Positions 41,187-50,078 of a stretch of DNA of 64,000 nucleotides are shown here, piece by piece. The DNA is taken from positions 1 to 64,000 of the IMG/VR virus record IMGVR_UViG_3300037961_006825; one strand, 5' to 3'. Source of the DNA: a virus. Made by a program: the position numbers and the translations under genes. Below the pieces are notes generated by a model. The model saw only the letters and a list, made by a program, of their open reading frames with translations, ran no database searches and had not been told where the DNA came from. Numbering within the stretch: position 1 is the stretch's first letter; every line of letters begins with the position of its first letter.

Positions 41187-41219
41187 AAGCCAGTCTCAAA
41201 TATTTGAGGCTGGCTTTTT
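41187..41219 (+). terminator. Rho-independent terminator
   Basis: AAGCCAGTCTCAAA (41187-41200) pairs with TTTGAGGCTGGCTT over about 14 bp (one T-G pair), followed by TTTTT. Confidence 0.93.
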
Positions 41220-41230
41220 AATATAATAAC

Positions 41231-41257
41231 TTGTCTTTCAAGGAACTGTGATATAAT
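41231..41257 (+). promoter_or_regulatory. Host-type promoter of 58-residue gene
   Basis: TTGTCT (41231-41236), 15 bases, TATAAT (41252-41257), 6 bases to ATG 41264. Confidence 0.6.
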
Positions 41258-41263
41258 TGTTAT

Positions 41264-41440
41264 ATGAGTAGAGCAGGAAAACAACAAGTAGTTAGCAATA
41301 GAACACGAAATATTCAAAACGGTGCATATACTGATATATTCCGTAGAGAAGAAGAACAAGAACGTACAAGACGAAGAAACTTAAATCGTATGTATAATAA
41401 TAACTACCACGGCGGGTATACTTGTAAAATAAAATGGTAG
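41264..41440 (+). CDS. 58-residue Arg/Asn-rich protein
   Basis: Basic, Arg/Asn-rich small protein (SRAGKQQVVSNRTRN, RREEEQERTRRRNLN) ending YTCKIKW. No family. Below common length cutoffs but supported by a well-placed promoter and clean boundaries between a terminator and the hsp20 promoter. It is preferred over the opposite-strand ORF. Confidence 0.6.
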   Translation: MSRAGKQQVVSNRTRNIQNGAYTDIFRREEEQERTRRRNLNRMYNNNYHGGYTCKIKW

Positions 41441-41441
41441 T

Positions 41442-41449
41442 TATAAATA
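41442..41449 (+). promoter_or_regulatory. Late promoter of hsp20
   Basis: TATAAATA ends 7 bases before ATG 41457. Confidence 0.72.
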
Positions 41450-41456
41450 TTTTTCT

Positions 41457-41873
41457 ATGACTAGACTAACTACATACAGAGGAGACAACCCATTAAAAAT
41501 CATTGAGGATAGCTTAAACGGTATGCTCAATCTAACACCGGTCTTCCATAACTTGGAAGAAGTATACAAAACTGGCGATATCGTAAGATTCGCTTCAACA
41601 AAAGATGGCCTGAATATTCAAATTGATATTCCGGGCTGTAAAAAACAAGACCTTGATCTTGATGTTGATTCTGATCAACGTGAAGTGTACATCAAAGGTA
41701 AGCGTACCGTCAAAACTAATGACGGTGAAGAGACCCAGACTATGAATAGAAGTTTTTCTATTGGTAGAGAATACGATCTTAATAAAATTAAGTTTACGTA
41801 TGAATATGGTGTACTCGAAGTATCAGTACCTAGAAGAAAAAAAGAAGAGTATATTAAAAAATATACTGTTTAA
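41457..41873 (+). CDS. hsp20: Small heat-shock protein Hsp20
   Basis: 138 residues. Alpha-crystallin domain: LNIQIDIPGCKKQDLDLDVDSD, REVYIKGKR, FSIGREYDLNKIKFTYEYGVLEVSVPR. A holdase chaperone and a well-known marine T4-like phage gene, thought to help virion protein folding. Late promoter directly upstream. Confidence 0.95.
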   Translation: MTRLTTYRGDNPLKIIEDSLNGMLNLTPVFHNLEEVYKTGDIVRFASTKDGLNIQIDIPGCKKQDLDLDVDSDQREVYIKGKRTVKTNDGEETQTMNRSFSIGREYDLNKIKFTYEYGVLEVSVPRRKKEEYIKKYTV

Positions 41874-41875
41874 TA

Positions 41876-41883
41876 TATAAATA
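41876..41883 (+). promoter_or_regulatory. Late promoter with 65-base G-rich leader
   Basis: TATAAATA 65 bases upstream of ATG 41949. The leader contains GGTAGGGGAG (41890-41899) and GGGGTTGGTTGGTGGG (41916-41931), a two-tetrad G-quadruplex-type sequence in an otherwise AT-rich genome. Confidence 0.6.
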
Positions 41884-41948
41884 GTTACTGGTAGGGGAGT
41901 ACGCAATTGTAAACTGGGGTTGGTTGGTGGGAACATTTTACAAATATC

Positions 41949-42206
41949 ATGACAATTTTCGGGTGGATATATACTATAGCATTTTCAATATGCTATATTC
42001 CTCAAATAGTAAAAACTTTTAAAACTAAAAAAGTAGAAGATATTAGTATAAGTTTATTTACATTATCTATAGTTGGCTATGGCAGCGCATTAGTGTATAG
42101 CATTACGGAGCTTAACGCTCCTTTAGTTTTAATAATTAACTATACATTTGGCGGTATATGTAGCTTAACTATGATTCTCCTGTATTATCTATATAAATCT
42201 AAATAG
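41949..42206 (+). CDS. SemiSWEET/PQ-loop membrane protein
   Basis: 85 residues, three transmembrane helices: MTIFGWIYTIAFSICYIPQIVKTFKTKKVEDIS has the PQ-loop motif (IPQ), followed by helices at about 32-50 and 58-80. Length and layout match bacterial SemiSWEET sugar transporters, which work as dimers. Sugar transport in infected cells is an inference. A 65-base G-rich leader precedes it. Its end overlaps the convergent gp5-like gene by 8 bases. Confidence 0.82.
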   Translation: MTIFGWIYTIAFSICYIPQIVKTFKTKKVEDISISLFTLSIVGYGSALVYSITELNAPLVLIINYTFGGICSLTMILLYYLYKSK

Positions 42207-44562
42207 ATACGTTTATAGCTTGAGATTTATCTGTGTTAAATTGTGATGATGCTGGTACATTACAACCATGACTCATTTTTGATTTAATTGTTGAATTTCT
42301 TAAACTTTTATTACTATCAACTAATGTCATTGGAATACCTGCTGTGGTATGTGAATGAGGGTAAACTTCAATAGAATTAGGATCTGGGAAAGGTTGAACC
42401 TTTCCTCTATTAAACGCTATTAGATCAATTGAATTTGTTACTACTGGCATAGCTTCATCAAATTTAATAAAACCAGTACCTAATGTTACCCCTGATACAT
42501 TTACCGTAGCACCTCTAGGTATAAAACCTATAACGCATGAACTAACAAGACCTTTTGTTGGTTGACCACTGGCTTTTGATGTACCACCTGTAGTAAACTC
42601 TGCAGGAGCAGTAATATGTTGAACTGACATCTCTCCTTCAACATGTAACCCTCCACCAACAATTATATTATTTTGAACTCCTAAACTACCTTCAACAAAT
42701 ATTTGTCTTTTTCTTTTATTTCTAAGTTTTAAAATATTAGCAGAAATATTAACATAATCACCATCAATATTAACGCCATATTCAGATCCAATATTTACTT
42801 GATCACCAGCTATATTTGTAACTGAACCTGATACATTAGTTGGTCCTGATGATTTTAATTGTAACCCACCTGCACCAACCATTAGATTGTATTTGTTAGC
42901 AACATTTAAATTATAAGTACCACCTGGCATATCTTGAACATCCACATATTCAATTAATGCTGCTGGTTCTCTATTTTTATAAACCCCGTTAGTACCAACA
43001 ATCATTTCAGAAGTAACTAACTTACCTACCGGATCAACTCTTATACTACCATAGTCGTTCATTACCATGCCAATAGTTTCAATTTTGTTCTTAGCTATTT
43101 CTACAAATTCATTTCCACCTACACCCATTTCTTTTTCCAGATCCATTAACTCTTCTAATTTTTGAATTATTTGATCTTTAAGATTATTAACATTAGGATC
43201 TTCATCATAGGTACCGCCAGATGATGTTACTGGTATAGGTAATCCGGTCTCTTTAGTATAATTTCTCCTATCAGTTGCATTTGTTTGTTGTTGACCCTGA
43301 GCAGGTGATGCAAATTTAGCTACTAAATCATTTACGTTTTCAAAAATAGGATTTAAAAATCCACTAACTATTGAACCTATATTAATAGAAGATGCTATGC
43401 TTGAAAATCCTGAATCTTCAAAAGTATTTTTATTGTTTAAAGCAAAAACTTGATCACTAAATACAGGATATTCTGGATCTTTACCAACTTTTTGTTGCTT
43501 AATACTATTTCGTTTAATTATTACATTACCACTATTATCAGTTACATTATAAGAAAATGTTCTTCTTTTTGGAAAAAGTTGTTTAGTATCTTGAATAGGT
43601 GCAAAAGTATCTCTCCATTGCTCATAAATTTCTTTATTTAAATTACCAATTTTTTTATACTTATCTCTAACTATTATTTCATCTAAATTCTTACCTGTGT
43701 ATTCATTTCTAAACCCTTTTGTAGTATGGTAACTATCAGCTAATACTAATTTTTGATCATTCTTTGAAGCTAATTCAATACTAGTATGATTATTCATTTC
43801 TTTAAATGACCCTGAATATTGAGTTATTCTGACCTTTTCATTAAAATCAGTATTATTAATTTCTATAGCTCCCCCTTTTTGATTTAAAACATATTTGTTT
43901 CTATACGTTTTTACATTTTCATCTAGTTCGGATAGCGAGGCATCAAAATTTTCAAACTTACCCGGATAATCTACATCATTATCATATATACCCTGCCAGT
44001 CATTTATACCGTATGCTGCAGCCATTACAACTGGAAAGTTGTAATCTCCTTCTCTAAAAAATACATAAACGTGAGCTCCTACTGAAGGTATACCAAATGA
44101 CCCTTTAGCTTTATTAGAATATGTATTTGGTTTATACATATATGAATAAGGATTTACATTATTAATATTATTTTCGTTTTTATCAAAAGCATCTTTCAAT
44201 CTAAAAGAACTTTGATCATAAATTTCTCCACTTGAAGCAGTGTTTTCATTTAAAAAGTTTTCATACTTATTAGCATCTGAAACAGAAGATTTACTTGCAT
44301 AACTATTATATCTTCCTGATGCGTCTTCACTTGTTAATGGAGCAGCTATTTCAGCCCAAGGTAAAGTTTTTTTCAATTCTTTCATTATCGGATTTAGATC
44401 ATTATTGATAAACTTGAAAGATTTATTTGTATTATCTCCAATCCATTCACTATATACGGCAGGTGATACACTCGGTACATATACTTTAACCCTACCTCTT
44501 TTTTTAGGGTCATTATTTTGTACCACTATACCAAGATATATATTATTAAATTTATCCATCAT
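42199..44562 (-). CDS. Baseplate hub/spike protein, gp5-like
   Basis: 787 residues. N-terminal OB-fold typical of T4 gp5/VgrG: LGIVVQNNDPKKRGRVKVYVP, PSVGAHVYVFFREGDYNFPVVM. The middle is charged and possibly disordered (380-480), and the C-terminal half has beta-helix/spike repeats (GPTNVSGSVTNIAGDQVNIGSEYGVNIDGDYV). No lysozyme domain is evident, unlike T4 gp5. Two starts, ATG 44562 and 44559; the latter fits the 6-base spacing from the late box AGTAAATA. Part of the virion block. Confidence 0.83.
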   Translation of the reverse strand: MMDKFNNIYLGIVVQNNDPKKRGRVKVYVPSVSPAVYSEWIGDNTNKSFKFINNDLNPIMKELKKTLPWAEIAAPLTSEDASGRYNSYASKSSVSDANKYENFLNENTASSGEIYDQSSFRLKDAFDKNENNINNVNPYSYMYKPNTYSNKAKGSFGIPSVGAHVYVFFREGDYNFPVVMAAAYGINDWQGIYDNDVDYPGKFENFDASLSELDENVKTYRNKYVLNQKGGAIEINNTDFNEKVRITQYSGSFKEMNNHTSIELASKNDQKLVLADSYHTTKGFRNEYTGKNLDEIIVRDKYKKIGNLNKEIYEQWRDTFAPIQDTKQLFPKRRTFSYNVTDNSGNVIIKRNSIKQQKVGKDPEYPVFSDQVFALNNKNTFEDSGFSSIASSINIGSIVSGFLNPIFENVNDLVAKFASPAQGQQQTNATDRRNYTKETGLPIPVTSSGGTYDEDPNVNNLKDQIIQKLEELMDLEKEMGVGGNEFVEIAKNKIETIGMVMNDYGSIRVDPVGKLVTSEMIVGTNGVYKNREPAALIEYVDVQDMPGGTYNLNVANKYNLMVGAGGLQLKSSGPTNVSGSVTNIAGDQVNIGSEYGVNIDGDYVNISANILKLRNKRKRQIFVEGSLGVQNNIIVGGGLHVEGEMSVQHITAPAEFTTGGTSKASGQPTKGLVSSCVIGFIPRGATVNVSGVTLGTGFIKFDEAMPVVTNSIDLIAFNRGKVQPFPDPNSIEVYPHSHTTAGIPMTLVDSNKSLRNSTIKSKMSHGCNVPASSQFNTDKSQAINVSI

Positions 44563-44565
44563 ATG

Positions 44566-44573
44566 TATTTACT
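44566..44573 (-). promoter_or_regulatory. Late-type box AGTAAATA (gp5-like)
   Basis: Minus-strand box 6 bases from ATG 44559. Confidence 0.5.
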
Positions 44574-44580
44574 TTAAAAA

Positions 44581-45960
44581 TTATACTATTCCATTAGAGC
44601 TAACTTGATAATCTTCTAATTTAGGACTATTGTATCTTACATTATATTTGTTACCATCTACTGTTATAAAACTCCACGTATTGCTAACTCCTAAATTTTC
44701 TTCCGAACCAGGCTCTAAAACTGTAACATCTGAACTATTAATTATGATACCTGCATTTTTTAAAATTTCAATATAAGTTCTTCTATTTCCTGAAATTTCC
44801 GGAAAACGATCATCTTGAATAGAAAAATTATTTTTTATTAAACATAAAAGTATTGCATATTGATCTCTACTTCCGAACACGTCATTGTAATTTATATCTA
44901 ATACGCTATCTAAATTTGAAAATCTATCAGGTAAACCTCCCCCTGCCATAAAATCATAGAACTCAGTCTCATCTAATGGATCCAAACTCACAACTTCATA
45001 ATTTTCATCTGTAATTTGAGATAAAGATAATAACTCTTTATCCTTTAACAGTTTAAATTTTCTAAATCTACCTCTAAAATTTTCAAACTCACTATAAGAT
45101 ACATCAATTTTATTTTTTACATAATTTTGTATTTCTGGGTCATAAACTGGCCTAGCTTGTACTTCTTTTTCATTATTAAAAAAGCTCAAATTCGGTCTAT
45201 TAAATGGTTTTTTATCAATAGTTTTTATACTATCTAATTCAGCTTTTTGAGTCATAACTGGAGATACAAAAGTAGATGTTTCAGATGCAATTTCATTTGT
45301 AAATGTAGTACCTAATTCAGTCATTACTGAATCTTTAAAATCAGGATCAACATTAATATCTCTTATCACCCTATTTGAAAAATTTTGAAGATTATCTTTT
45401 AATGATTGAGATGCTGAGCCTGATATCAACCCAACTTCTGCTTCTTCAATATTTTTATAATTAACAACTTCTCTAACATTTTTGATAGTTTCTGCTACAT
45501 CTTTACCTATACCAACTATTGCTTCATTAAAAATTTCAGCAGAATTTGCTATAGTATCTACTGCTTCTGTAATTGTATCGCTTATAGTACCAATTAATGT
45601 ACTAACTGCATCTTTAAGTTGTTGCACTACACCATTAACTGCTTCTGCTATTTTTTCTTTAATTTTCTTTTTTACTTTTTTGATTACTTCTTTAGTAGAA
45701 AAACCAACCGGATTTGTAACTAATTGAAATACCATCATACCGGTTTCTACTAATTTTTTAGCAGTTTCTATACCTTGAATCAATCTTTCCTGTATTTGCA
45801 TTCTAATCTTAGCTGCGGCGATAGCAGCTTGATTTATAGGCGCTAATGCTTGCTTAACTTTTAGTTGCATTGCATTACCAAATGTTCTAACAGGGTTACC
45901 TATAGACGTTTGTCTAATACTTGATATCTGATCATTTATACTTTTTAAATTGTTAGGCAT
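44581..45960 (-). CDS. Structural protein next to the hub gene
   Basis: 459 residues. The N-terminal 170 residues are a long Ala/Ile/Val/Lys amphipathic helical region (MQIQERLIQGIETAKKLV, IADAVNGVV-type repeats); the C-terminal 150 are globular. No family recognised. Position and direction with the gp5-like gene suggest a baseplate or hub-associated virion protein. Late-type box 7 bases upstream. Confidence 0.68.
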   Translation of the reverse strand: MPNNLKSINDQISSIRQTSIGNPVRTFGNAMQLKVKQALAPINQAAIAAAKIRMQIQERLIQGIETAKKLVETGMMVFQLVTNPVGFSTKEVIKKVKKKIKEKIAEAVNGVVQQLKDAVSTLIGTISDTITEAVDTIANSAEIFNEAIVGIGKDVAETIKNVREVVNYKNIEEAEVGLISGSASQSLKDNLQNFSNRVIRDINVDPDFKDSVMTELGTTFTNEIASETSTFVSPVMTQKAELDSIKTIDKKPFNRPNLSFFNNEKEVQARPVYDPEIQNYVKNKIDVSYSEFENFRGRFRKFKLLKDKELLSLSQITDENYEVVSLDPLDETEFYDFMAGGGLPDRFSNLDSVLDINYNDVFGSRDQYAILLCLIKNNFSIQDDRFPEISGNRRTYIEILKNAGIIINSSDVTVLEPGSEENLGVSNTWSFITVDGNKYNVRYNSPKLEDYQVSSNGIV

Positions 45961-45967
45961 ATATTAA

Positions 45968-45975
45968 TATTTACT
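45968..45975 (-). promoter_or_regulatory. Late-type box AGTAAATA
   Basis: Minus-strand box 7 bases before ATG 45960, back to back with the dpdA early promoter. Confidence 0.5.
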
Positions 45976-46002
45976 TGATAATTATGTTTTATATACTATA
46001 AT
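45975..46002 (+). promoter_or_regulatory. Host-type promoter of the dpdA-queF operon
   Basis: TTGATA (45975-45980), 16 bases, TATAAT (45997-46002), 6 bases to ATG 46009. Confidence 0.8.
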
Positions 46003-46008
46003 TATAGT

Positions 46009-46791
46009 ATGTTAGTATCTCATGAAAGCCCTATAAGTATGCTCGAGAAATCGAGAGATTATAATGATTATGATTATGCTTTAGTCCATCTCTTTGAGTC
46101 TCATCCAAAGTATTATGATTTCTTTAAAGAATCATTATTAATGGATAGAGATGTATTATTAGATAATAGTATATTTGAGTTAGGTGAAGCATTTGATCAT
46201 AAGAAATTTGCTAAGTATGTTAAAGAATTAAAACCTACTTATTATATAGTACCTGATGTATTAGAAAATGGTTATGAAACTATTAAACATTATATTGAGT
46301 TTTGTTCAGAATATACTGATTTACCTGGTAGTAAAATAGGTGTAGTTCAAGGTAAAACGTATGATGAGTTAGTTGATTGTTATCGCTTTATGGAGCAAAA
46401 TGCTGATTATATTGCTATTAGTTTTGATTATAGTTATTATGTTACTACTGGGTTTGGTAAAACTAAACTTGAAAGATGGTGTAATGGTAGGCAAAGATTT
46501 ATAAAGCATCTAAAAGATGACGGTGTATGGAATTGTCATAAACCTCATCATTTGTTAGGTTGTTCATTAGCAAGAGAGTTTAAAGCTTATGTAGGAGATA
46601 ACTCTATAAGATCTGTTGATACATCTAATCCTATAGTTGCAGGTATTAAGGAACTAAGATATAATAGTGATTTAGGATTGAATGATAAACCTTCTATAAA
46701 ATTAGCAGATTTAATTGATACAAAAGTTAATGCAAGTCAAGTAGAAGATATAATGTATAACGTAGGAAAATTTAAAAATATAGTTACATGA
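46009..46791 (+). CDS. dpdA: DpdA-like DNA 7-deazaguanine transglycosylase
   Basis: 260 residues of the TGT-related phage family DpdA, which exchanges guanine in DNA for a 7-deazaguanine base. Recognisable: VSHESPISMLEKSRDYNDYDYALVHL-type start, LLDNSIFELGEAF (active-site region), YIVPDVLENG, IGVVQGKTYDEL, YIAISFDYSYY, HHLLGCSLAREF and SVDTSNPIVAGI. Clearly shorter than tRNA-TGT (about 370) and without its zinc site. First gene of an early operon with a kinase and queF. DNA as substrate is known for the family; the base inserted here is inferred. Confidence 0.85.
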   Translation: MLVSHESPISMLEKSRDYNDYDYALVHLFESHPKYYDFFKESLLMDRDVLLDNSIFELGEAFDHKKFAKYVKELKPTYYIVPDVLENGYETIKHYIEFCSEYTDLPGSKIGVVQGKTYDELVDCYRFMEQNADYIAISFDYSYYVTTGFGKTKLERWCNGRQRFIKHLKDDGVWNCHKPHHLLGCSLAREFKAYVGDNSIRSVDTSNPIVAGIKELRYNSDLGLNDKPSIKLADLIDTKVNASQVEDIMYNVGKFKNIVT

Positions 46792-47342
46792 TAATTACTT
46801 TTACAGGAGCTCAAAGTACTGGTAAATCTACTTTACTAGATAAATGTACGTATGATGGTAGGTTTAATTGCTATAGCTTCGTACCTGAAATAACTAGAAA
46901 GTTAAAGAAAAAATATAACTTAACTATAAATGAAAATGGTGATGAATATACTCAATTATTTTGTATTAATAGTCATTTAGAAAATTATCTAAGTCATAAA
47001 AATAGTAAGGTGGTATTAGATAGATGTGCATTAGATGCTTTAGTTTATACGACTTATCAATATCATACTGGTAAAGTTAATGAATGGGTAATGGATTATG
47101 CAACTAATTTATTTGAGAGTTTAAAAGATAAATATGATATTATTTTTTATACTGAACCTGATATTGATTTAGTTGATGACGGTGAAAGAAGTAGTAGTAA
47201 TGAGTTTAGAGATACTATTGTTAAACTATTTGAGGAAGCAATAGATCATTATAATTTAAAAGTAGTACGATTAAAAGGTACTGTTGAAGAACGTATGGTA
47301 ACAATATATAAAACTTTAGATAAAATTAATTATGGCAAATAA
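46788..47342 (+). CDS. P-loop kinase-like NTPase (AAA_28/NadR-kinase type)
   Basis: 184 residues. GAQSTGKSTLLDKC (Walker A), LDRCALDALVYTTYQY, FYTEPDIDLVDDGERSSS and a C-terminal RLKGTVEERM match the AAA_28/NadR-like kinases; related to the gene at 17260. Sandwiched between dpdA and queF with 4- and 11-base overlaps, so it may phosphorylate or salvage a modified nucleoside (inference). Confidence 0.83.
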   Translation: MIITFTGAQSTGKSTLLDKCTYDGRFNCYSFVPEITRKLKKKYNLTINENGDEYTQLFCINSHLENYLSHKNSKVVLDRCALDALVYTTYQYHTGKVNEWVMDYATNLFESLKDKYDIIFYTEPDIDLVDDGERSSSNEFRDTIVKLFEEAIDHYNLKVVRLKGTVEERMVTIYKTLDKINYGK

Positions 47343-48261
47343 AACATTAGATAATAGTAGGATAAGTAAGCATTTAGGTCAAACGTCTCAATATAAGAGT
47401 CAGTATGATCCTGAGTTATTGGTAAGAGAGCCTCGTAGTAATAATCGAGAATATTTGAATATATTTGATGATGATTTACCTTTCGTGGGATCAGATACGT
47501 GGAATGCATATGAGTGTTCGTTTCTTTTAGATAACGGATGCCCTGTAACTGGGATTGTAAAATGTGTGTATCCTTGTAGTAGTAAGTATATTGTTGAGAG
47601 TAAAAGTATTAAGTTATATTTTAATTCCTTTAATATGACTAAAATAGCTGCTGATAGAGATGTAGCTATTAGTTCTTTTGAAAATACTGCAAGTAAAGAT
47701 TTAAGTAAGTTACTAGAGACTGAAGTTAAGGTATCATTTCAAGACGGGGCTCGTGTAAATAATACTTATAATAGTCCTAATGGTGCTTGGGATATAGATC
47801 AATATATAAACGTAGATCATTTAGAAGATCAAAAAGATTATATTTATAATCAGTATACTGAAGACCCGAGCTTATTAGAAGGAATAACTCGTCAAAGAGA
47901 TCTAAAGCAATATTTTTATTCCGGGTTGCTTAAAAGTAACTGTCGTGTAACTTCTCAACCTGATTGGGGTGATGTATTTATATACATTAAATCTAAGTAT
48001 GCTATTGATGCGCATAGCATTAAAAAGTATATTGTATCTTATAGAGATGAGTGTCATTTTCATGAAGAGATCTGCGAATGTTTTTATAAACGTTTAAAAG
48101 ATGCATTTGATCCTTCTGAACTTTTAGTTATGTGTTTATACGCTCGTAGAGGTGGTATTGATATTAACCCTGTAAGAGCGTCGAATCAAGATCTAATTGA
48201 TGAATTTGCTGGTAGTTTAGTCGATCCAGATGTAGTTCATATTAAAACTTCTAAACAATAA
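47332..48261 (+). CDS. queF: QueF 7-cyano-7-deazaguanine reductase
   Basis: 309 residues, bimodular (two T-fold halves) like E. coli QueF. Predicted to reduce preQ0 to preQ1 with NADPH. Visible: NADPH motif VESKSIKLYFNSF (89-100), catalytic Cys204 in LLKSNCRVT, D211 in QPDWGD, and H244-E245 in HFHEEICE. Follows dpdA and the kinase. It implies a preQ1-type base as the end product, provided preQ0 comes from a QueC encoded elsewhere or by the host. Confidence 0.93.
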   Translation: MANKTLDNSRISKHLGQTSQYKSQYDPELLVREPRSNNREYLNIFDDDLPFVGSDTWNAYECSFLLDNGCPVTGIVKCVYPCSSKYIVESKSIKLYFNSFNMTKIAADRDVAISSFENTASKDLSKLLETEVKVSFQDGARVNNTYNSPNGAWDIDQYINVDHLEDQKDYIYNQYTEDPSLLEGITRQRDLKQYFYSGLLKSNCRVTSQPDWGDVFIYIKSKYAIDAHSIKKYIVSYRDECHFHEEICECFYKRLKDAFDPSELLVMCLYARRGGIDINPVRASNQDLIDEFAGSLVDPDVVHIKTSKQ

Positions 48262-48266
48262 TATAT

Positions 48267-48443
48267 ATGTCAAAAAAAATATTGCAAGGCCGTACACAAT
48301 ATAAAGGTGTTGGTAAATTATATGGTCGTAGTTCTGGAGAAATGGTCTTCAACGAACATGTAGGTTACAAAGTAACACCTAAGCTTAACCAAGCTATCAA
48401 TAAAAATTTGCAAAAAAAGAGCCTCAACTCTAAAAAGAGCTGA
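48267..48443 (+). CDS. 58-residue protein after queF
   Basis: MSKKILQGRTQYKGVGKLYGRSS... basic small protein with no family. Starts 5 bases after queF, so probably co-transcribed. Its 3' end overlaps the terminator of the capsid gene on the other strand. Confidence 0.55.
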   Translation: MSKKILQGRTQYKGVGKLYGRSSGEMVFNEHVGYKVTPKLNQAINKNLQKKSLNSKKS

Positions 48444-48449
48444 GACTCT
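48411..48449 (-). terminator. Terminator of the major capsid gene
   Basis: On the minus strand a long imperfect hairpin (AGAGTCTCAGCTC with GAGTTGAGGCTCT; plus positions 48418-48449) is followed by a run of seven T (48412-48418 as A on plus). It lies inside the 58-residue plus-strand gene. Confidence 0.75.
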
Positions 48450-48471
48450 ACGCAAATGTATAAGAACGAAC

Positions 48472-50001
48472 TTATGCAAAATACACGCTGTTTGTACCAG
48501 GTGTGAATGCAGATCCGAGTCCTGTACAAATGATTACGTGGTAGTAAAGGTTAGCACCAAAGATATTATCAACGACGCCATAACGAGTAAGCAAGCCTAC
48601 TCTAGGAGCGAAGTCGTTAGGACCAATTGTGCGTTGTACCATTACAGGAATGTAAGGACAGTAGATAATACCAGTGTCATAGAACTCAGGTCCTTTGTAT
48701 CCTAATAGGATATATTCAGGAGCTGTAGAAGCTGCGGCACTGAAATCATTACCAATTGTTTGTCCTTCTGTTCTTGTATCACGATAAACATTGAAACGTC
48801 CACCAAGGTTACCGATCTTAGCAACACCTACTGGCTGTGTATTAACGTTACCTTGAACTGGTACCCACTGGAATTCAGGGAGCATTTCCAAGATAGCGCA
48901 AACACGTGGAGTAGCAACTAAGAAGTTAGCAGCACCACGTCTGTTTCTAACAGCAATACGGTTAGCTTCGACGATTACTCTTTGATATAAGTCTCTGTTA
49001 CGCTCAACAATCCAACGTCCGTCAGCAGAAGCAGGTGACCAGATAGAATATCCAGTACCTTTTTGTGCATTAAGAGCAGTTTGAATCATACGGATCAACA
49101 TTTCACGATCGATCTCAGCCTGAATTTCATATGACATAGCATTTGTTAACTCAGTATCGATATCGATTCCGTTCATGTTTTTAAGATCCTGTTCTAATTC
49201 AACTGACCATCTAGCGCCTAAGCGTCTAGTACCGGCTTCTACAGCAGTCTTCTCAAACGAAACTTCCATTGTAGGAATTTTGTTTGTGATTTCGAAGTTC
49301 TTTAGAAGTGCTGCAACACCCTTATCGTTAGCATCGATTGTAAAATCATCGTTACCAGATAAGTATGTTGAAGTTTGTCCGGTATAACCAGTTACTAGCT
49401 CTTGGAAACCAGCTTCTTTAGCAGAAGCAGCGGTTGCAGCAGTGCTATCAGCACCGGAACCAGGGTTACCAGAAATTTGATCGCTATCGAAGCCATCAAC
49501 ACCAGTTCCACCTAAAGTTTCACCAGAGTAACGGTAACGTAATGCGAACGCTAGACCAACTGGTCCGGCCATTGGTTGAACACCAACAATCTCATTTGTA
49601 ATTAACTCGGGAAAAGTACGTCTAATCATTGGAATCAAGATCTTAGGCAGACGAGCGTCACCAGAAGCGTAAGTATCTTCGCCAGGTGTACCACCGACTG
49701 TTGCTCGATTGTTCCAAGAAGTTGCAGTATCACCTAAAGAACCAGTTTGTGAACCAGCACCATGTCCAGCTGCTACAGATGAACCACCAATATTACTCAC
49801 AGGAGTATAGTTAGGTCCAGCTTCTTTCAAACACCATGTCTCTTGGTTTTCCAAAAGCATAGCAGTGTTTAAACGTGTATGGCTGTCTTCGATAGGAGCA
49901 ACACTCTTTGAAGTGTAATCTAATACAGGAGCCCATTTCTCTAATAGTTGAGAAGCTCTTGATTCGTCAATATATGCCTGTGTAGGTCTAATTGAATTCA
50001 T
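48472..50001 (-). CDS. gp23: Major capsid protein (gp23-like)
   Basis: 509 residues; the shell protein of T4-like heads. N-terminal SRASQLLEKWAPVLD and the RLNTAMLLENQ block are classic, followed by GSQTGSLGDTATSWNNRA, the cross-phage PMAGPVGLAFALRY and the C-terminal VDNIFGANLYYHVI. T4 gp23 is cleaved by gp21 to gp23*; a site of the L/I-x-E type is expected near residue 60. Richer in GC and Ala/Gly codons than its neighbours, consistent with high expression. A 70-80-base leader has an SD (AAAGGA). Confidence 0.97.
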   Translation of the reverse strand: MNSIRPTQAYIDESRASQLLEKWAPVLDYTSKSVAPIEDSHTRLNTAMLLENQETWCLKEAGPNYTPVSNIGGSSVAAGHGAGSQTGSLGDTATSWNNRATVGGTPGEDTYASGDARLPKILIPMIRRTFPELITNEIVGVQPMAGPVGLAFALRYRYSGETLGGTGVDGFDSDQISGNPGSGADSTAATAASAKEAGFQELVTGYTGQTSTYLSGNDDFTIDANDKGVAALLKNFEITNKIPTMEVSFEKTAVEAGTRRLGARWSVELEQDLKNMNGIDIDTELTNAMSYEIQAEIDREMLIRMIQTALNAQKGTGYSIWSPASADGRWIVERNRDLYQRVIVEANRIAVRNRRGAANFLVATPRVCAILEMLPEFQWVPVQGNVNTQPVGVAKIGNLGGRFNVYRDTRTEGQTIGNDFSAAASTAPEYILLGYKGPEFYDTGIIYCPYIPVMVQRTIGPNDFAPRVGLLTRYGVVDNIFGANLYYHVIICTGLGSAFTPGTNSVYFA

Positions 50002-50078
50002 GATAGATTTTTTCCTTTTGTTTTATCGACCCCAAGGGATTTTATTCCCAGGTAACTTAGAATGAAATTCTCAACTAA
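50002..50078 (-). promoter_or_regulatory. Structured leader of the capsid gene with SD
   Basis: 77 bases between gp22 and gp23. On the minus strand: AGAAT/ATTCT and GGGA..TCCC hairpins, then AAAAGGAAAAAA as an SD before ATG 50001. No TATAAATA at leaderless spacing, unlike neighbouring genes. Confidence 0.55.

Noticed and set aside
41168-41359. Minus-strand ORF of 63 codons
   Set aside because: Antisense to a terminator, promoter and the 41264 gene, which has a correctly spaced TATAAT.
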